Part shown: positions 58,901-64,000 of the stretch, one piece after another
Layout: each line of letters starts with the position of its first letter
Position numbering within the stretch: position 1 is the first letter of the stretch
Assembly (NCBI GenBank): GCA_964023205.1
Contig: OZ026848.1
Location: forward strand, 27,515,912-27,579,911
Source: Lutraria lutraria
Lineage: Eukaryota > Mollusca > Bivalvia > Venerida > Mactridae
Reading direction: 5' to 3'
DNA: 64,000 bases
The notes under the pieces: generated by a model
The model's database searches: none
What the model was told of the DNA's origin: nothing
Seen by the model: the letters and a program-made list of their open reading frames with translations, nothing else
Made by a program: the position numbers and the translations under genes

Positions 58901-59077
58901 TACAGTGAACCCTGTGTGAACCCCGCATAAAGGACACTACGTGAGTAAGGGTTATTCTTTAAAAAAAAACGCCATTGACTATTGAGAACAAGCTGACCTC
59001 CGAATTAAGGTCACTTGTCAATAAAGGCCATATTTTGTATTTCCCAAAGGTGAACTTTGTCCACAGGATTGCCTATA
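58901..59077. mobile_element. TACAGT-type MITE, copy 4
   Basis: Left end TACAGTGAACCCTGTGTG; right end CCACAGGATTGCCTATA. The inner blocks ACCTCCGAATTAAGGTCAC and GTCAATAAAGGCCATATT are shared with 27198 and 51764. 177 bp. Confidence 0.65.
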
Positions 59078-60135
59078 TCTGTAATAAGTCTCCAGAAAAT
59101 AAGAATCTATCCTGTCAACAATGTTTGTACTTGTATGCTCACACTAACACCTTTCAAGTGCAAATTTCTCTTACTTAACTTGATAATAGCTAACAAATTA
59201 CATACCACTACAAGCATTCAGATCTGGGAACATCCTATGACCCCCGTGTAAACGAATAAATATACTTTGTATGTGAAATTATCTGGAAATGTCATATGAG
59301 ATGTAACAAATAGTCTTAAAAAAGAGAGTATTTACAAATACAAATATACCGCATGAGAAACGTCCTTGTCAGAAATGATGTCGTTTTTGTCAAATGTTTC
59401 ACATCAAGCGTACGAAATGACATTTTATTTATACTCTTTTTTCAAATGCTGCCGAGACAAAATAATTAATCGCTTTTTTTTATTTTGGACTTTTTTTGTT
59501 TTTGTAGATGATTGTTTTGATAATCTATTGATAAACGTGTGATTGAGATGTCTGAGTTTGAAAACAAATGCTTTCACTTGGCTATGTTTACTAAATTTGT
59601 AAAGGAATGTAACTCCACACGAAATGGTAATTATGAAATCTTTAGATTTTTTTTAGATTTTTTCTACTGTCGAGTGAATGAATTCTCCAGATTATAAGAA
59701 ATAAAGTACAAATGTATAGAGACATAAAAAATGGTTTCCCGTAAATCTATAAAATCGTATTGATAAGCAGGAAAGAAATGACACGAGAAGAATTCACTTA
59801 AAACAATAAAGAAGCATTTTTTTTTAAATTTTGAACTCGTGATTTTTTGTCAAGGTAAAAACATGTAATGCAAGCCCCCCCCCCCCCCCCCAAAAAAACT
59901 GCCTATCTACTCACTTCTAAACGTTTTAAACGTGTAAACACAATCGACATATTTTAAAGGGTGACCTAACTCATTCATATCAAGCATGTGTTTTTATATT
60001 AATGGATAATTAAAATTTGCCAAAATCTTACAATGAAACTTAAGATCCTTTAACACGATGACAGTCCTCTCGGATCGTAAAATCTTTTTGCCATATATTT
60101 GTTTATATTTAATCAACCATATGAGAAACATTTTG
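59078..60135. other. no gene recognised; 17-base C run
   Basis: Poly-C at 59875-59891. Several T-rich runs. Confidence 0.5.
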
Positions 60136-60511
60136 GCGATATATCGCTAAAATACAGTCAATGTCGATATATCGCTAAAATACAGTCAGTATCGATTTAT
60201 TTCAACAATAAAGTCAGTATCGATATATCGCTAGAATACAGTCAATATCGATATATTGCTAGAATAAAGTAAATATCGATATATTGCTAGAATAAAGCCA
60301 GTATCGATATATCGCTAAAATACAGTCAATATCGATATATTGCGAGAATAAAGTCAGTATCGATATATCGCTAGAATACAGTCAGTATCGATATATTGCT
60401 AGAATACGTCAGTATCGATATATCGCTAGAATACAGTCAATATCGAAATATTGACCGAATACAGTCAATATCGATATATAGCTAAAATAAATCAATATCG
60501 AAATATCGCTA
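60136..60511. repeat. 28-bp minisatellite, about 13 units
   Basis: The unit is TATCGATATATCGCTAGAAT followed by ACAGTCAG. Most units carry the ATCGAT palindrome. The A(C/A)AGTCA(G/A) junction alternates, and edge units decay. Confidence 0.9.
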
Positions 60512-62385
60512 TCATAAAAACATTTTCTGTACAGCTAAATCCGAGCTAATCGATTCAAGGTCGTAGAGACTACATCAAATGCAAAGACTTTTAGGACTGT
60601 ACTGTAAGGGATTTTCACTCAACTGACAAAATACAACCTAAGTGTTAGTTTAAAAGTCAATATTAAAACTTAAGTAATTTATTACATACCTATAACACTT
60701 CATGAGGTAAATTCATCATTGTTGTCCTCAGCTTTTAATCTTCCACACATAAGTCCTTAAGCACTCTTCAAATATCTGAAAAACGCGGAAACAAAAATTA
60801 CATTATTACAGACGGAATGCTTTTCTCGTGCGCAATCTCGTAATTGGTGTTATGTACAGTGCGTGAAAACCGTGCAGCTACGCCCTATGAATATCCGTTA
60901 TTTGTCATTTGGCGAACATAACATTATGAAATTAATTGTTTGTATATAAACGCCTTTTTAAAACTGTGTTTAAATAAGGAACAAATATTAATTATTACAT
61001 TTAGCGCAAAATTAAAAATACAAAATTATTGCCATGAATTTATTGTAGTTATTTTTCTATCGATGCATTTGCAATGATCTGTTGTTGTATAATTCGACTT
61101 AGACCGATTCTGACTACATTTTTACGAGATGTGACTAAAGAAAGGTATTATGTATACATAAATATTGTATTACTAAATTCAAAAAGCTATTGGGCCTTCG
61201 AAGTGTTGAAAATGAATATCATATAGTTGAGGGGGGGGGGGGGGGGGCAAATATGCAGGAAATGACTGATAGGTTGAAAATCCCATTGAATCTTATAACG
61301 GGGATTTCATTATTTGTTTAAGCAATGATTAGAAGCATAAGCTAATAAATTCACTCATTATGCGTTCTATCGAACGTAATATCGTGCCCCGCGGTTATAA
61401 AAATAGAGTTTGGTCTCCGAGCATAAATTTCTTTATTTGTCTTTTATTGTTTTCATATTTTACTCTGATGAGACAAAAATGATATTATTTTTATAGTAGT
61501 CCGACCTCGTACTGATCTGAATATATAATTATTCAAACATTAATCAGCTCTATTTTTTCAGCCAAAATACTCCGAGAATGGAATCGAGATTTGAGATTGG
61601 AGACCAAACTATAGTTGTATAACTTCGGGACAAACAAGTTACATGTATTTAATTTTATTGAATAAGCACGAAATGACGATTTCTTGATTTCAACGTCGCA
61701 CCAACATGCATAATTATTGGGCAATTTTCAGGATTTTTTTACAGAGGACGAAGACACTATTAGTAAACCATTCAGAATGTGTTGGTATCTGGGCAATTTC
61801 CCCTAATGTGAAGTTTGGACTCTAATGTATTCGAACTCACAGCTAGTGGTTACTAGTTAGATATCATAACTACTCAATAACAGACACCCCAACTACAAAT
61901 GGATAACTAAAGTTCTGGTTAAATATCTTACAGCCAAGCACGTCACAGTTAAACATATCTACTTGACCAGTCTGACAATACGTTTGTATGATTGTATCAA
62001 ATATAGGCTATACTCAATTAGGCTATTATTTATCACATAATTATCAAATTAATATTATGTTCAAATATATTTTAGCATTACGAGTATATTACAGTTTATT
62101 CAGAATCATTTTTTAAAACATATACTTAATATTACTTGCGATTAACAATGGTATTTGAACAAACAAGACGAAAGAATATATATATAACAAGAGGTTCAAT
62201 GATAGAGTAAGCGAAAAGAATTATTGTTTCAATGCGAAAGAACCCATGGTGGTGTTCCATGATACATTGCAGCTGATTGTAGCATACCTGATGTTCTAGT
62301 AATGTGTAAATCCTGATTCCATTAATAGCACAGTTTTACCAAGTGACCCTAAAGTTCAATCTTTACAAAAATTAAGTAGTTTAGT
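60512..62385. other. no gene recognised; 17-base G run; tRNA-like relic
   Basis: Poly-G at 61231-61247. GTGAGTTCGAATAC on minus near 61838-61851, with an A-box-like TTGAGTAGTTATG, suggests a worn SINE head at about 61795-61890. Confidence 0.4.
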
Positions 62386-62437
62386 TTGGTTTAACGCCGT
62401 TGTTAAAACAATTTCCCAATTACATACAACGGCAGAA
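62386..62437 (-). mobile_element. family C SINE tail fragment
   Basis: GGTTTAACGCCGTTG, then TACATACAACGGCAGAAC. Confidence 0.45.
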
Positions 62438-64000
62438 CAATTAAGACGTGACATAAAAGACGAAAACATACTTAAACACCATCTTGATAACATACAACTA
62501 ATAAAATCAGCTGAAATCATGCAGGTAAATATCATTCTAATGGTTTGAAACGAAACAGACAAAGACAAGACTTTAATAACCTTTGGAATTTTCTCCAAGA
62601 TTTCAGCATGACAAATATATAATACTTTTAAAATATATCTTTTCTTTTCATTAGAGTAATTGGAACCATCCATCAATGCTAAAATCTAGACATTATAACA
62701 AGACAAGCCAAGGATAATGAGGGCCATGGGTATTACAAAATACGTAATAGACATTTTCCAGACAATGTTATTTTTAAATATTCTATCTTAGCCGAGGTGA
62801 TAAATACAATATTTATTTGCCATTTGAATACTGTCAGTAATATGTACTTATGTAAATGTAAATATTACCTATTTAAGAGGACAATCTGAATGACGAGTCG
62901 TGATGGCGCATCAGATTATGGTATGGTGCTTAATAAAACGGCAAATACGCGAGTGAATATATCCAAAGAAATGCATGCTACACCGTTTTGCGAAGTAAAA
63001 ATACAATTATAATGACGATGCGTGATGAAAAATCTGTTACCTATATCACGCACAAGTAAGCACGTGAACATGTTGGTAAGTATGCACGTGTGAACAATTC
63101 ATATCATTGACATAGATCCATGTCTGTGTGGAACACATAGTTATAAATGTTATTAATATGAATAATGTAATGTTTGCATTCAGTACCGACATTTTAAACA
63201 ACAAGAACTATATGATATATGTTAGCAAAGGTAACATAATTTTACCATTTAGAAATAAACTGAAACAATCTTGATCCGTCAGATAGCACAAGTATTAAAT
63301 AAGCAACATTTACTAACACAAAAATATAACTCCATTTTATCTTTATACGTTTCTGAACTAATAATCAGTATTTAAACCAGTTAAATGAACGAATGTGGTT
63401 CACCACGACATATTTCAACTTCACCAGCGATCCAGCATATACAAATTGAGTCTAAGATTCATAATTCTTTATCGAAGTCTTCAACTGCAAAAAGAATCTG
63501 CTATGTAAAAATCCTATTAACCATTAAATCTGACCTCGAACTGGATTCAAACACGGATGTTCATAATCCACAGTACATGTATTTTACATTAGCTAGCCAT
63601 AATTATCAAATATATCAGTTTAGCATCCGACAGACCAACTAGGTTTATATGCTATCGAAAACCACTAAGACAAAATCGATTAATAATAGATGTGTGGATA
63701 TATTAATTATACGTGATAATCAGATATTTGCCAACCATACTTCTTTTTGCGACATCTGTTGGGCAAATGGTCAAATGAATTTGGAAACTAAGAACATTGA
63801 ATTAATCACATGTATGAAATTTAGCAAAACATACGCTTTGTACATCTACATTCAATTAGGCGAAACACACATTGACTTGTGGTACTCTGACAGAAAGAAA
63901 GGATGCAATGATGTTTATAAGATACTGTGCTTGATCTATACACGACAGAACGACACTGAGTTTGTTTATCTGTTGTTCAATGGCCAATCCGACAGCTATG
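62438..64000. other. no gene recognised to the window end
   Basis: The frames at 62356-62676 (-) and 63385-63642 (+) contain no motif I can name. An exon running past position 64000 cannot be excluded. Confidence 0.4.

Noticed and set aside
62356..62676. 106-codon frame (-)
   Set aside because: It overlaps a SINE tail fragment and contains no recognisable domain.

Overview
The window looks like nuclear DNA from an invertebrate animal, most likely a marine mollusc and probably a bivalve. It is AT-rich, has almost no long reading frames, and is packed with tRNA-headed SINEs whose 3' ends read GNCGTTAAAC followed by CAAA tails. It also holds short TA-flanked inverted-repeat elements, satellite-bearing transposons and the 3' end of a LINE. 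The organism call rests on the style of these repeats and is an inference. There is no bacterial operon structure, no CRISPR array and no intact tRNA or rRNA gene.

The one convincing host-gene segment is on the minus strand at 12897-12544. It is the first coding exon (118 codons) of a class A GPCR resembling the galanin / allatostatin-A / kisspeptin receptor group. It carries three N-glycosylation sequons, TM1, TM2 and the start of TM3, and ends in a GTAAGT donor. The later exons would lie toward position 1, but no matching long frame is visible in the remaining 12.5 kb. A weaker candidate is the 93-codon frame at 17273-16992 (minus), which vaguely resembles the N-terminus of an ANF-receptor-type ligand-binding domain.

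Layout. 0.5-3 kb: SINEs and a dispersed repeat. 3.2-6.2 kb: a 2.96-kb element with 39-bp terminal inverted repeats and a core of about 33 copies of a 37/38-bp satellite. 6.3-12.1 kb: several SINEs. 12.5-13.1 kb: the GPCR exon. 14-27 kb: scattered SINEs, foldback and MITE elements and simple repeats. 28.9-29.6 kb: a 684-bp, CpG-dense, nearly perfect palindrome with a 6-bp target duplication. 31.9-32.7 kb: the 3' end of a LINE. 33-45 kb: mostly featureless, with a MITE containing a 20-copy minisatellite at 40.6-41.0 kb and a small relative of the palindrome at 44.5 kb. 45.7-47.6 kb: a second, inverted and more diverged copy of the 3.2-6.2 kb transposon. 48-64 kb: SINEs, MITEs, and a 28-bp ATCGAT minisatellite at 60.1-60.5 kb.

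The most interesting material is in the repeats. The inverted transposon pair has TIRs containing both CACGTG and TGACGTCA, and one copy has a homogenised satellite. The large and small foldback elements share termini. One 11-bp array amplifies a pol III A-box out of a SINE. One SINE family has a class II tRNA head with a UCA anticodon. All calls were made by eye from the sequence; no database search was run.
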